Assembly (NCBI GenBank): GCA_045540055.1
Contig: JAZQGO010000037.1
Coordinates: 1-35,772, forward strand
From: SIG565 sp045540055
GTDB taxonomy: Bacteria > Bacillota > Clostridia > Oscillospirales > Acutalibacteraceae
Length of the DNA stretch: 35,772 nt
Reading direction: 5' to 3'
Shown: positions 15,107 through 24,554 of the stretch, piece after piece
How positions within the stretch are numbered: position 1 is the first letter of the stretch
Layout: the number at the start of each line of letters is the position of its first letter
Notes under the pieces: generated by a model
The model's input: only the letters and a program-made list of their open reading frames with translations
Told to the model about the DNA's origin: nothing
Database searches by the model: none
Position numbers and translations under genes: made by a program

Positions 15107-15881
15107 GTTTTTAGCTGACGTTAAAAAGTACAAGGCATATATGTTTTATGCTGCTAAATCAGAGCTTAAAAGTGAGGTTGCAAACTCGGTTTTAAATTGG
15201 CTCTGGTGGATATTAGAGCCCCTTTGTTTTATGGGTATTTATGCCTTCGTGTTTTTCTTTTTCTTTAAAGGCGGTGTTGAGCATCTTACGGCATTCATAT
15301 TCCTTGGCATAACTATGTGGGAATTCTTTAATAAAATGCTTAAATGCAGTGTAAAGCTTGTGCGCTCAAACAAACCCATCGTATCAAAGGTGTATGTACC
15401 AAAGTATGTATTGGTGCTTGAAAAAATGGCGCTTAACGGCTTTAAAACGGCCATCAATTTTGCCATAGTTATACTTCTTATGTTTATCGACCCCGTAACG
15501 CCATCGTTACATATACTGTGGTCAATACCCGTTATGCTTTCGTTTATAATCTTCACCTTCGGTATTTGTTGTATTTTTCTACACTTCGGTGTGTTTATTG
15601 AGGACCTTGTCAACATAACCGATATTGGTCTCAGACTTCTCTTTTACGCAACCGGTATTTTCTATAACATTGCCGACAGAATAACCGGTATTCTCGGCTA
15701 TGTGCTTGTTCGGGCAAACCCGATAGCTATGTATATTTCCTCAATGCGCAACTGCCTTTTATATGCACAGGCGCCCTATTGGAAATGGTTAATAGTATGG
15801 ACTGTAGTTGGTATTCTTCTGTCGTATGCCGGCATCCGCCTTATTGAAAAGAATGAAAACAGCTATGTAAAGGTGATATAG
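15099..15881 (+). CDS. ABC-2 type polysaccharide/teichoic acid export permease
   Basis: The 260-aa product has about six transmembrane helices with the layout of TagG/Wzm permeases. These form the membrane channel that moves a lipid-linked polymer outward when paired with an ATPase. The N-terminal amphipathic segment (AKSELKSEVANSVLNWLWWILEPL) and VRSNKPIVSKVYVPKYVLVLEKM are typical of ABC-2 polysaccharide exporters. It overlaps licD and directly abuts the ATPase gene, so the three are translationally coupled. A role in exporting the LicD-modified glycan is inferred. Confidence 0.92.
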   Translation: MNKFLADVKKYKAYMFYAAKSELKSEVANSVLNWLWWILEPLCFMGIYAFVFFFFFKGGVEHLTAFIFLGITMWEFFNKMLKCSVKLVRSNKPIVSKVYVPKYVLVLEKMALNGFKTAINFAIVILLMFIDPVTPSLHILWSIPVMLSFIIFTFGICCIFLHFGVFIEDLVNITDIGLRLLFYATGIFYNIADRITGILGYVLVRANPIAMYISSMRNCLLYAQAPYWKWLIVWTVVGILLSYAGIRLIEKNENSYVKVI

Positions 15882-16607
15882 ATGGAAAATGTTGCAATAC
15901 GTATTGAAGACCTGCATGTAAGCTATAAGGACCTTGGTTCATACTCTGTTAAGCGTATGCTGTTCAAGGGAAAATCTAACAAAACTAAAAGCTTTCATGC
16001 ATTAAAGGGCATTTCGCTTGATGTAAACCAGGGTGAAATATTAGGCATTATCGGTAAAAACGGAAGCGGTAAGTCCACCCTGCTTAATACCGTCGGCGGT
16101 ATCTTTGCGCCCGACAGCGGTGTTATTGATCGGGGCGGCAGAAACGTCTCTCTACTTTCAATCGGTGTTGGCTTTCAAAAGAATATGAGCGGCCGTGAAA
16201 ATATAATTTTAAGCGGTCTTTTGCTTGGCTTTACCGAAGAATTTATTCGTGAAAAGATGGAAGAGATTATTGAGTTTTCAGAGCTTGGCAGTTTTATAGA
16301 CAAGCCTGTAAAAACCTATTCAAAGGGTATGTATTCAAAGCTCGCCTTCTCAATCACCGCCTTTCTTGAAACGGATATTATTCTCATTGATGAGGTTTTA
16401 AGCGTGGGTGATGAGCATTTTAAGAAAAAAAGCTCGGCCAAAATGAAAGAGCTGATTTCGGATGAAAACCGCACCGTTTTAATCGTTTCACACAGTATCA
16501 GCACCCTCCGCAAACTCTGCACCAAGATGCTTTGGCTGCACGACGGTGAGATTAAAATGTTGGGTGATACAAACGAGGTTTTAACGGCCTACGAGCAGGC
16601 TAATTAA
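15882..16607 (+). CDS. ABC transporter ATP-binding subunit, TagH/Wzt type
   Basis: The 241-aa ATPase powers the adjacent permease. Walker A is GKNGSGKST (58-66). The signature is degenerate in the way usual for polysaccharide exporters (TYSKGMYSKLAFS), and Walker B is IILIDEVLSVGD. There is no C-terminal carbohydrate-binding extension as in long Wzt proteins or a long TagH tail, so substrate recognition probably lies elsewhere. The ATG directly follows the permease stop with no gap. Confidence 0.95.
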   Translation: MENVAIRIEDLHVSYKDLGSYSVKRMLFKGKSNKTKSFHALKGISLDVNQGEILGIIGKNGSGKSTLLNTVGGIFAPDSGVIDRGGRNVSLLSIGVGFQKNMSGRENIILSGLLLGFTEEFIREKMEEIIEFSELGSFIDKPVKTYSKGMYSKLAFSITAFLETDIILIDEVLSVGDEHFKKKSSAKMKELISDENRTVLIVSHSISTLRKLCTKMLWLHDGEIKMLGDTNEVLTAYEQAN

Positions 16608-16619
16608 AGGAGAATTTTT

Positions 16620-17339
16620 ATGGTTATCGGTGGTATACTTGCGGGCGGACTCGGTACGCGTATGTCAAATGGGGGGCTGCCCAAGCAGTTTCTTGAAATC
16701 GGCGGCAAGCCGGTTATAATCAGAACCCTCGAACGCTTTGCAAATAACAAAAACATTGACCGCATCGTTGTGGCGATGAACCGTGATTGGATAGAATATT
16801 GTGAAGAAATGTTCAGCGAATACGGAATTGATACGGCCAAAACAAATATAATTTGCGGCGGAGAGACAAGATTTGAATCTTTATTGTGTCTCGCGCACGA
16901 ATGTGTTAAGCTTGCAAAGGCTGCGGGTGACAGTGACGAAATCATTATGATTAACCACGACTGTGCACGTCCCTTTGTATCTGACCGTATTTTAAACGAC
17001 AACATAACTATGGTGCGCGATTACGATATGGTTACAACTTCGGTGCCCACTATTGATACGGTGCTTGTGTCCCAGGACGGCAAGATCAGCGACTGTGTGC
17101 CCGACCGTCCGACAATCTTTTTAGACCAAGGCCCACAGACGCTTGAAGTAAATCACTTCTTGAAGTTGGTCGATACCTTGACCGATGAGGAAAAAGCGGT
17201 TTATATGGAGGCAGGCCGTCTTTACATAGATAGGGGCTACCGCGTAGGTATTGTTCAGGGTGAGCGCTCAAACTTTAAGCTCACCACACAGTTCGATTTA
17301 AAATTAGCCGAGCTTATGCTGGCTGACGGCTCGCTTTAA
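16620..17339 (+). CDS. IspD/TarI-type cytidylyltransferase
   Basis: Enzymes of this family transfer CMP from CTP to an alcohol phosphate, either methylerythritol 4-phosphate (IspD, isoprenoids) or ribitol 5-phosphate (TarI, wall polymers). The 239-aa product has the nucleotide-binding loop GGILAGGLGTRM with PKQF, and the HDCARPFVS block matching the family's HD.ARP motif. Position inside a glycan-export operon after licD favours a TarI-like role, making a CDP-polyol or related donor, over housekeeping IspD. The actual sugar phosphate is unknown. It has AGGAG upstream of its ATG and a 12-bp gap to the ATPase gene. Confidence 0.9.
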   Translation: MVIGGILAGGLGTRMSNGGLPKQFLEIGGKPVIIRTLERFANNKNIDRIVVAMNRDWIEYCEEMFSEYGIDTAKTNIICGGETRFESLLCLAHECVKLAKAAGDSDEIIMINHDCARPFVSDRILNDNITMVRDYDMVTTSVPTIDTVLVSQDGKISDCVPDRPTIFLDQGPQTLEVNHFLKLVDTLTDEEKAVYMEAGRLYIDRGYRVGIVQGERSNFKLTTQFDLKLAELMLADGSL

Positions 17340-17365
17340 ATTACCTATTAAAAGGAGAAAACCTT

Positions 17366-18418
17366 ATGAAATGTTTAGCAGTTGGCGATATCTTTATAAC
17401 AACCGATATGATGAAGTCCGGTTTCGAAAGATACGACGAAATTTTTGATGATTGCGAATATTTATTCTTCGGCAAAAAGAACCGCAAAATTATGCGCGAT
17501 ACCGTAAAGCTTATTGAACGCGGCGGAAGAGAAGAATGTGAGCTTCCTAAAGGCTATCTTGAAGCGGTTGCCGACGCCGAGGTTCTAATGGTGCATCTTT
17601 GCCCCGTTACTGAAGAGGTCTTAAAGCACGCTAAAAAGCTGAAATACATTCTTTGTAACCGTGGTGGCGTTGAAAACATTGATGTTGATGCCGCAACCGC
17701 CCGAAAAATCAAGGTGCTTGCGAACCCCGCCCACAATGCAAATGCCGTGGCTGAATTTACTGTTGGTATAATGTTTAGCGAGCTGAGAAATATTTCACGC
17801 TCACATATGGCGCTTAAAAACGGCGAGTGGCGTGAAAAATATCCCAACTCAGGACGCATTATTGAGCTTAAGGATTTAACGGTAGGTATTGTAGGCTTCG
17901 GTAATGTAGGTGAATTGGTTTGTGAGAAATTAAGTGGATTTGGTTGTAAAATTCTTATTAACAACCTCTTTGAGCCTGAACATAAAAATCCCCGAATCAA
18001 TTGGGATAAGGTTCGTTTTGTAGAGCTTGATGAACTGCTTACAAGCTCCGATGTTATATCGCTTCACGCAAGAAGCACCAGCAAAAAGCCGATTTTCGCT
18101 AAGCGTGAATTTGAAATGATGAAGCCCTCTGCATACTTCATCAATACCAGCCGTTCTTATATGGTTGATTACGGCGCGCTTTATTCGGCGCTCAACAAAC
18201 AGTTAATTGAGGGCGCGGCCATCGACGTATTTGAAGTTGAGCCTCTAGGCAACGACCACCCCTTCTTAAAGCTGGATAACATAACCCTTACAAATCACCG
18301 CGGCGGTGATACACTTAACTCTTATGCCGACAGTCCTAAAATGATGTTGCACGAGCTTAAATGTATGCTGAAGGGCGTCAAAGAGCCAAAATTCTGGTAT
18401 AACAGAGGCGCCTTCTAA
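17366..18418 (+). CDS. D-isomer-specific 2-hydroxyacid dehydrogenase
   Basis: This 350-aa NAD(P)-dependent oxidoreductase interconverts a 2-keto acid and a D-2-hydroxyacid. The Rossmann motif is GFGNVG (177-182). The catalytic residues appear to be R263 in INTSRSYMVD, E292 in DVFEVEP and H311 in TNHRGG, with the 29-residue Arg-Glu spacing of the family. TarI-type operons normally carry a TarJ alcohol dehydrogenase or an SDR here, so this enzyme suggests a different, perhaps acidic, activated substituent. It is last in the operon (AGGAG before the ATG, 26-bp gap) and is followed by a strong terminator. A general 3-phosphoglycerate dehydrogenase role is less likely given the context. Confidence 0.88.
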   Translation: MKCLAVGDIFITTDMMKSGFERYDEIFDDCEYLFFGKKNRKIMRDTVKLIERGGREECELPKGYLEAVADAEVLMVHLCPVTEEVLKHAKKLKYILCNRGGVENIDVDAATARKIKVLANPAHNANAVAEFTVGIMFSELRNISRSHMALKNGEWREKYPNSGRIIELKDLTVGIVGFGNVGELVCEKLSGFGCKILINNLFEPEHKNPRINWDKVRFVELDELLTSSDVISLHARSTSKKPIFAKREFEMMKPSAYFINTSRSYMVDYGALYSALNKQLIEGAAIDVFEVEPLGNDHPFLKLDNITLTNHRGGDTLNSYADSPKMMLHELKCMLKGVKEPKFWYNRGAF

Positions 18419-18436
18419 AAATTAAAAATATGTATT

Positions 18437-18468
18437 AAAAACACCTGAGGTTAACCTCAGGTGTTTTT
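18437..18468. terminator. Bidirectional terminator between the export operon and the adhesin gene
   Basis: A 14-bp perfect stem (18437-18450 with 18455-18468) around a TTAA loop with A/T runs on both sides. It ends the plus-strand operon and the minus-strand adhesin gene. Confidence 0.92.
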
Positions 18469-18474
18469 ATTTGA

Positions 18475-21400
18475 TTATTCGGTTGTTTTCTCCTTTTTAG
18501 AGTAAATACCTATACCTGTAAGCCCTATAGCCGAAGCTGCGAGAAGCGCTATCCACAGCCAGTTGTTGCTGTGGTCGCCTGTATCCGGCGTGTCGGGTAT
18601 ATCCGGCGTGTCGGGTATATCCGGTGTGTCGGGCGTATCCGGTGTGTCGGGCGTATCCGGTGTATCGGGCGGTGTAGGAGGTGTGGGCGGTTCAGGTTTG
18701 TAGTTATTAACAAAGGTAATATCTGTTTTCGCCTCATCGCCGACAGTTATGAGTGTATTCGTTTGGAGTACACCGTCGTTATTTGTGACGGCTACATGTA
18801 CCTTATAAACGGTGGTGTCGATTTCTATATCATCGTACGGACTTGCTAATTCCTTAATAATGAAATATCTATCACCCGCACTTGCAGCCGCTATATTAGC
18901 AAATATGAATTTACCGTCTGCCCCGTTTTTAACGGTCTGCATAGGTGCTGTACCTTCTGCTGCCACATAATCGGCACCCGTCTCATAGATAGCAAATATA
19001 AACTGCTTACCGTCAAGATTAACCGTTTCGTTATTCTTCTTAAGCAACTTATTGCCCTCAATATCAAAGGTTATTGCCGAAGGTGTAAAGATGTTGGTAA
19101 ACTCAATGTCGCCATCCTTAACTCCGTTGACACTCACCTGAGCCTCTAAAAAGCTTCTGCCGGTGCTGTCAATCTTTTTGGTCACGGTGATAACAACATC
19201 ATACTCATTAGTATCATATGTGATGTTACCCTTGGTTTTGTTTGCAGCATCTACGCCCTCGGGCAGCTGCTCTTTAATCACAAAATAATAAGTGCCTGCC
19301 TTATCAAAGGTGAGATAATGCGTTATCATCGTCGCACCGCTGAGAGCATCCGTAACCTCTTTTTCTTCGAAAACGAAGCTTCCGTCGGCCTTATTTTTAG
19401 CCTCAAGTATGGGTGAGCCAACCGCAACAATGTCGCTACCGTCGGGTATAGCCTCATAAAGTTCGAAGGTGAAGTTGTCGGCCTTTAGTGTGATGTTGTA
19501 GTTTTTATCACCGCCGAGTGAAACCTTAACGGGTTCTTCGTTGTAAACATTGTTAAATACAATACCGTTATCAGCATTTACAACAGTTTCTACACCGTTT
19601 TCGTCAACCCTCTTAACAACGGGGGTCGCCTTAAGTCCACCCTGCAGATTGTCGGTAATATCCACTTCAATATAATATACCGACTTATCATATTCCATAA
19701 GCTTATCTGCGTCGGCGGGTATCTTTTCGCGTATAATATAACGTTGTGCGCCGATGTGTGTGTAATTAAGCTCGGTAATATCATCACTGCTGAAGGTGAA
19801 TTTGCCCGTTGTCGTGTTTGGAGAGGCGGTAGCCAACAGCGCACCTTGAACAACGCTGCTTGTGGCATTATCCCAGCTTGCCGCGTAAAGCTCAAACACA
19901 AAGGCATTATCGCCTGTATGGTTGGCCAAAACGTCGCCCTCGATTGTCTTGGTACCCTCAAAGGAAATTTCAGTATCGGTTACACTGTAGGTGTTCGTGA
20001 TAACGAGGTCCTCGTCATTTGGATAGCCTACCGTCGCCTGCAACTTACCGTCGCTGTCAGGGTCGGTTACAGTCACTGTTACGGTATATTCGTTGGTATC
20101 ATAAATAACACCGCGAAGGGTATTATTCTGTGCCGTAACGCCTGCGGGCAGTTTTTCACGCACCTTATAGGTAAATGTACCCGTTTCGTAATAGGTTATG
20201 GCATTAAAGGTAAAGGGCGCATCAAAATCGGTTGTAGGTGCCTTATTGGAAACGGTCTGAATAACGATGCCGTCTTCAACAAGCTCAAACTCATAAGCGC
20301 CTGCCTGAAGTTTTCGGATATAGTCGCCGCCGAGATGCTTAGTGCCGCTAATGGTGGCCGATACGGGTGTGGGCGGTACGTAAATATTATCACTGTTGGT
20401 GTTTACGAATACCGTCGAGGCGATTGTGTCCTGAGCAACTGCAAGTGTTACTTCGGTTTTACCCTCAACACCATCGATACTCAGCAGTGCATAGTCGGCG
20501 CCTGTCGGAACGGCCTCGTTTACAGTGAAGCTCTTGCCTGTCATACCGCTACCGACGATATATGCCGTTTCACCGTGCTTTAGTTTAAATGTTACGACAT
20601 TAGCGAAGTTAACGGCCGTTTCGGTGCGAACGCCGTCTGCTGTTTCAAAAACAAGTGTGGCGTCACCCGAATAATTGCTTGAATCAACATTAAATGTATA
20701 CTGCTGATTTCTGTTTGTAATACTGTCATCTGCTTTTTTGCTGATTTTAATACCCTCGTATGGGTCGATGGTAAGCTTACCATTGTTACCGAGATAGGAG
20801 TCAACGTGGTAATTACCATCCTTGTTTACGCCTTCCTGCGGCTCATGTACAAATGGCATATCTGATATGCCGATGGTACCTGTCGCATTATCCACCTTAT
20901 CTACGGTATAGTCACCGTAATAATGGTGTATGGTGCCGCGTTTTACATACCAATTTGCGCCGTCCTGCGCCAAGTCGGTTACATCGGATAGTACATATCC
21001 CGAGATTTGCTCATACACCCATTCAGCCTTAATGGTGTTGCCGTCTTTGGTGTAAACAAGATTTCTGTGATAAAGAAGGTTGTTTGCATCATACGCTGGT
21101 GCGGTGTCACCCTCATAGAGAGTACCATTCTTATCGGTATAGATATAGGAATCGGCATTATAATAATAACGCTCATTTTCCTGTGATGGCTCAAAGAAAA
21201 CTATAGTATTCTTGTTTGTGGTGTATTTATACTCGTAGTTATCGATAGGATGCCACTGATTTGTATAGAACAGATAGTGGCCGTTTTCATCCTTTGGTAC
21301 CTTACCCGTAACGGCATCCTTATAAGGTGCAGTCCCCTTAATATCAAGAATGTCTATTCGGCTGTCAAGGCCTACTTCGTAAATGAGTCGGCTGGGTGCG

Positions 21401-23439
21401 GTTGCGCCGGTGATGGTAAAGCTTGAGGGATCCATAGGGTCGGTGCCGTTTAGGTCAATATCATATTCTACAAGCGGTATAAGTGAAGCAGGCAGTCTGC
21501 CGATTACTCGTACATCGCCTATTTCACTCGCATCCTCACTGCCTGTATCGGCTACGGTTGTGCGAACAAGAATTGTCGCGTACATCATATCGGTTTTTCT
21601 ATGACCTTCACCTACCGCATCATAATAGCCGTAGGATTTATTGGCAAATACAGCCTCGCCGACCAGCTCTGACGGAATATCGGCAGGGTCGGTGCTAATT
21701 CCATCCCAGAAGCCTACATACTTGCCGTTAACGTCAGAGTACCAGCCGATATAGTTGCTGAATGTACCCGTATCGGGATTGTATGCCAACTGACCGTTTG
21801 AGTACGCCTTGCCTATAAGGGTTCGGGCAACGGCTTTATCGTCTATGCCGAGTCGCTGTTGTACAGACCAAACCAGATTGTTACCTGCCTCGGTCGGCTC
21901 ATCAACAGAACCCATTCCGCCCTCATAAATCATCTTGGCGAGGGTTTCACCTGTGTATAGCGTGGTGCCGAGCTGTATGCCCTTAACCGCCTTAACCTCC
22001 ATATTTTTGCCGATATAATCTTCAAAATCAAGGAAGCCGTTGTGGTTAATGCTGCCGCCCGCATCAACTAATGTCGGGTAATAAAGCGACTGGATAACAA
22101 TATGCTGAACGATATCGCTGAACGCGTTTATAAGGCCCTGAGCGTTGGATGCGGGGAAGTATTCGTTAACATAGTCCTCGCTCCAACCCTCGTCAGATAC
22201 GGCGTCGGTATAGGTTATTGTGCGGTTTTGATTTGAGCGAATCGCAACCGACATTGTTTTTGGGGAGCTGTTTGCAAGCCCTTTAAATGTTTCCCAATAA
22301 CTATCTGTATTGGTGTTATTACTCGGGTCGAGCACGCTCTTTGCCGAAGCGCTGTTGCCAACCTTTAAGCCCAGTGTATAAAACAGCGGTTCTTCATCGT
22401 ACTTTTCTTCCATTTTGTCGCGAATCCACGCGGCCGTAAGCTGAGTCATAAAGGCAGTACCTGCCGTAGCATAATTCGCGCTGCCGTCACCACTGTCTGA
22501 AGCGCCTATATTTGTATAGGATGTAGTCGATGTGGTCGGCGCACCGTCACTAAGCAGTACCAGAACAGGTATGCGTTTAGTGCCTGCCTGCAGACCGTCG
22601 TTAATCGTTACATCGCTTACGAGTGAAAACTGCTGCCACGCCTTGTAAAGACCGTTTTGAATATAGGTACCACCCGATGCATCCTTACTCGCATTACTGT
22701 TAAAGGTGGTGGTCACGCCTGTACCCGTAACACCACTCGCCACCTTAACGCCTGTGTGTGACTGCGCTTTGTTTCCGTTGCCTGTAACCCAGCTTGACAC
22801 CAGATACTGCGAATTTGCACCTGCGGTATATCTGCCGAGAGGTAAAATAACCTCGGCGGTAGAGGTCTCAGAAACACCCGTTGTGTTTCTGCCGCTATAG
22901 GCTACAACGCCTACACGGTTGTTGGCGTTAAGCTCCTGAAGCTTTTTGATAGCGTCATTCGCCGCCGTTATCATAGGCGCTACCGCTTCATTTTCAATCA
23001 TACTTGCCGATAAGTCAAGCACAAGTATCGTATCAGACGGTAATGCAGAATAGCCCTCAATACTCTTTGATGAAGCGATGGCAGACAGAGCAACCAGGAA
23101 ATTGTTTGAGTCGCTCATCTTAAGACCGAAGTTGCTACCCTCATTTTCATCGGTGGCATTAATGTAATCTTCTACATTGTTAAACACCGACTTGTCGGCC
23201 CATATGCCTCCCGCATATTCGGTGCTGAATTTATCGGGACCAAAAAACAGCTTCCAATCGTTTACCGTAGCGGGATCGGAAATCTTATTATCGGTGCCGC
23301 CGTAGGCAGAGTCAACACCTGCCTGTGGGGCGCTCTGTGCAAAGCCAAAAATCGAAAGCGGCAGACAAGAGAACAAGAGTGCCATACAAAGCACTATGCT
23401 CATTGCCCTTTTTGAAATTTTGTAGCGTTTACGTGTCAT
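18475..23439 (-). CDS. Large cell-surface adhesin: vWA domain, four FctA/Spy0128-like isopeptide repeats, sorting signal
   Basis: The 1654-aa product is secreted (signal peptide 1-35) and probably wall-anchored. A von Willebrand A domain begins near 136, with MIDAS motif DLSAS (142-146) and VLLSDGAPTT. An unassigned middle region (about 470-900) and one further beta domain follow. Four tandem pilin-type repeats lie at about 1018-1580, each opening with a Lys in a GxK context, carrying a central Glu (VREK, IREK, IKEQ, IKEL) and ending in Asn (NTY, NVY, NIF, NNY). This is the residue set that forms Lys-Asn isopeptide bonds in Spy0128/FctA domains. A (PDT/PDI) repeat is followed by TPDTG (1617-1621), a hydrophobic helix and a basic tail. 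No sortase lies in the window. Confidence 0.93.
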   Translation of the reverse strand: MTRKRYKISKRAMSIVLCMALLFSCLPLSIFGFAQSAPQAGVDSAYGGTDNKISDPATVNDWKLFFGPDKFSTEYAGGIWADKSVFNNVEDYINATDENEGSNFGLKMSDSNNFLVALSAIASSKSIEGYSALPSDTILVLDLSASMIENEAVAPMITAANDAIKKLQELNANNRVGVVAYSGRNTTGVSETSTAEVILPLGRYTAGANSQYLVSSWVTGNGNKAQSHTGVKVASGVTGTGVTTTFNSNASKDASGGTYIQNGLYKAWQQFSLVSDVTINDGLQAGTKRIPVLVLLSDGAPTTSTTSYTNIGASDSGDGSANYATAGTAFMTQLTAAWIRDKMEEKYDEEPLFYTLGLKVGNSASAKSVLDPSNNTNTDSYWETFKGLANSSPKTMSVAIRSNQNRTITYTDAVSDEGWSEDYVNEYFPASNAQGLINAFSDIVQHIVIQSLYYPTLVDAGGSINHNGFLDFEDYIGKNMEVKAVKGIQLGTTLYTGETLAKMIYEGGMGSVDEPTEAGNNLVWSVQQRLGIDDKAVARTLIGKAYSNGQLAYNPDTGTFSNYIGWYSDVNGKYVGFWDGISTDPADIPSELVGEAVFANKSYGYYDAVGEGHRKTDMMYATILVRTTVADTGSEDASEIGDVRVIGRLPASLIPLVEYDIDLNGTDPMDPSSFTITGATAPSRLIYEVGLDSRIDILDIKGTAPYKDAVTGKVPKDENGHYLFYTNQWHPIDNYEYKYTTNKNTIVFFEPSQENERYYYNADSYIYTDKNGTLYEGDTAPAYDANNLLYHRNLVYTKDGNTIKAEWVYEQISGYVLSDVTDLAQDGANWYVKRGTIHHYYGDYTVDKVDNATGTIGISDMPFVHEPQEGVNKDGNYHVDSYLGNNGKLTIDPYEGIKISKKADDSITNRNQQYTFNVDSSNYSGDATLVFETADGVRTETAVNFANVVTFKLKHGETAYIVGSGMTGKSFTVNEAVPTGADYALLSIDGVEGKTEVTLAVAQDTIASTVFVNTNSDNIYVPPTPVSATISGTKHLGGDYIRKLQAGAYEFELVEDGIVIQTVSNKAPTTDFDAPFTFNAITYYETGTFTYKVREKLPAGVTAQNNTLRGVIYDTNEYTVTVTVTDPDSDGKLQATVGYPNDEDLVITNTYSVTDTEISFEGTKTIEGDVLANHTGDNAFVFELYAASWDNATSSVVQGALLATASPNTTTGKFTFSSDDITELNYTHIGAQRYIIREKIPADADKLMEYDKSVYYIEVDITDNLQGGLKATPVVKRVDENGVETVVNADNGIVFNNVYNEEPVKVSLGGDKNYNITLKADNFTFELYEAIPDGSDIVAVGSPILEAKNKADGSFVFEEKEVTDALSGATMITHYLTFDKAGTYYFVIKEQLPEGVDAANKTKGNITYDTNEYDVVITVTKKIDSTGRSFLEAQVSVNGVKDGDIEFTNIFTPSAITFDIEGNKLLKKNNETVNLDGKQFIFAIYETGADYVAAEGTAPMQTVKNGADGKFIFANIAAASAGDRYFIIKELASPYDDIEIDTTVYKVHVAVTNNDGVLQTNTLITVGDEAKTDITFVNNYKPEPPTPPTPPDTPDTPDTPDTPDTPDIPDTPDIPDTPDTGDHSNNWLWIALLAASAIGLTGIGIYSKKEKTTE
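18582..18671 (-). repeat. Five tandem 18-bp units encoding the Pro-Asp-Thr/Ile stalk
   Basis: Five back-to-back 18-bp copies (TATCCGGYGTGTCGGGYR on the plus strand) with few differences encode a PDTPDT-type wall-spanning spacer just before the sorting signal. Copy number is likely to vary by slippage. Confidence 0.9.
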
Positions 23440-23515
23440 AATTGGTACCTCCTGTACACAAATACGATGAAACTCATCTCTACCCTTTATTTAAGGTTAT
23501 ATTATTTACAATTAA

Positions 23516-23544
23516 ATTATACAGCCATTTACCCATTTTGTCTA
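23516..23544 (-). promoter_or_regulatory. Promoter of the adhesin gene
   Basis: On the minus strand, TAGACA (23544-23539), 17 bp, TATAAT (23521-23516). A leader of about 70 nt precedes an AGGAGG ribosome site. Confidence 0.75.
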
Positions 23545-23577
23545 TACCTGTGCGGCATAAAATTCTGCACTTTGCGC

Positions 23578-23608
23578 AAAAAGCCCGTTTCAAAAGAAAC
23601 GGGCTTTT
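23578..23608 (-). terminator. Terminator of the zinc-ribbon membrane protein gene
   Basis: Stem AAAAGCCCGTTTC / GAAACGGGCTTTT with an AAAA loop, a few bases past the stop at 23621. Confidence 0.85.
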
Positions 23609-23620
23609 AAACTGTTAGGA

Positions 23621-24442
23621 TTAGTTTAAATATTCTTTAAGACCGGAGATACCTTCATATATCTGCTGACCTGCGTTATAGTTAACGAGCCAGGTTTTAA
23701 CCTCTGCGAAAAGGTAATGACCGATTATAAGCATACCTGCCACAATGCCGACAATAATCAAAAGCTTAACAAATTTATCGGCTATACCGCCTGCCTTTTC
23801 ATAAACAGAAGCCATAAGAACAACTATGAAACAGATGCCGAACAGTGCAAGAATTATAAACGAAACAGCGGTGCTTATAAATGCCGCAAAGCCTGCCAGC
23901 AACAAGCCTGCCGCTAAAGGCAATGCATAAATGGGAAACTCCGCAAAGGCGTCGCCCAAGGCTTTGCCGAATGAAGCATCCTTTTTAAATATAATACGCA
24001 CAAGTGTGGTAGGAAGTATATATATGCTTGCCGCGAGTATCGTTACCAATATTGCGCCAAGCAACATCATTCCAAAACGAATTGAAGCACCATATAAGAA
24101 GCCGCCGCCGTATTTGAAAAATTGAGCGTTATAGCGTACAACAGCAGCTAGGCCGTAAAATAGCAAATACATAAATGTACTGAGTGCAAAAACGCCGGTT
24201 AAGATACCTAAAGGACCATACTCTTTATTGTCGGCAGCCTGCTTTGCAGCATTAGCCGGCGACTTAAAGAAGGCAGGAATTTTACCAAATGCCTTTGCAA
24301 AAGCATTGGGCTCTTGGGGGGCAACCACCACAGGCTCGGGCTGAGGTGCAGGAGCCATAGGCTCTACATTTTGCTTCGCACCGCATTTTTCGCAGAACAA
24401 AGCATCCTCGGGTAATTTTGTACCACAAGACTCACAAAACAT
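23621..24442 (-). CDS. Zinc-ribbon multi-pass membrane protein, unknown function
   Basis: The 273-aa product begins with a zinc ribbon (CxxC at 4-7 and CxxC at 18-21, MFCESCG and FCEKCGAK). A Pro-rich linker (about 28-45) follows, then roughly five transmembrane helices from about residue 78 in an arrangement like Yip1-type domains. No catalytic residues are visible. Many Firmicutes encode such proteins without assigned roles. The zinc ribbon resembles that of the CHAT-like protein at 5947-7995, but the two otherwise share nothing visible. Single-gene unit with a consensus promoter. Confidence 0.82.
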   Translation of the reverse strand: MFCESCGTKLPEDALFCEKCGAKQNVEPMAPAPQPEPVVVAPQEPNAFAKAFGKIPAFFKSPANAAKQAADNKEYGPLGILTGVFALSTFMYLLFYGLAAVVRYNAQFFKYGGGFLYGASIRFGMMLLGAILVTILAASIYILPTTLVRIIFKKDASFGKALGDAFAEFPIYALPLAAGLLLAGFAAFISTAVSFIILALFGICFIVVLMASVYEKAGGIADKFVKLLIIVGIVAGMLIIGHYLFAEVKTWLVNYNAGQQIYEGISGLKEYLN

Positions 24443-24502
24443 AATATTTCTCCTTAAAAAAGAATTAGTTATATCTGTCGAATAAAAAATATTTCTGTTA
24501 AA

Positions 24503-24531
24503 ATTATAAAATATTTATAAAATATTGTCAA
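24503..24531 (-). promoter_or_regulatory. Promoter of the zinc-ribbon membrane protein gene
   Basis: On the minus strand, TTGACA (24531-24526), 17 bp, TATAAT (24508-24503): full consensus. Confidence 0.85.
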
Positions 24532-24554
24532 TAGTTACAGTATGCCTGACAACA

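Noticed and set aside
18582..18671. Possible CRISPR array (five regular repeats)
   Set aside because: The 18-bp units are contiguous without spacers and encode the PDT stalk of the adhesin; no cas genes are present.
19744..20583. 279-aa open frame antisense to the adhesin gene
   Set aside because: It mirrors the adhesin reading frame, has no ribosome site, and the opposite strand has clear domain structure.
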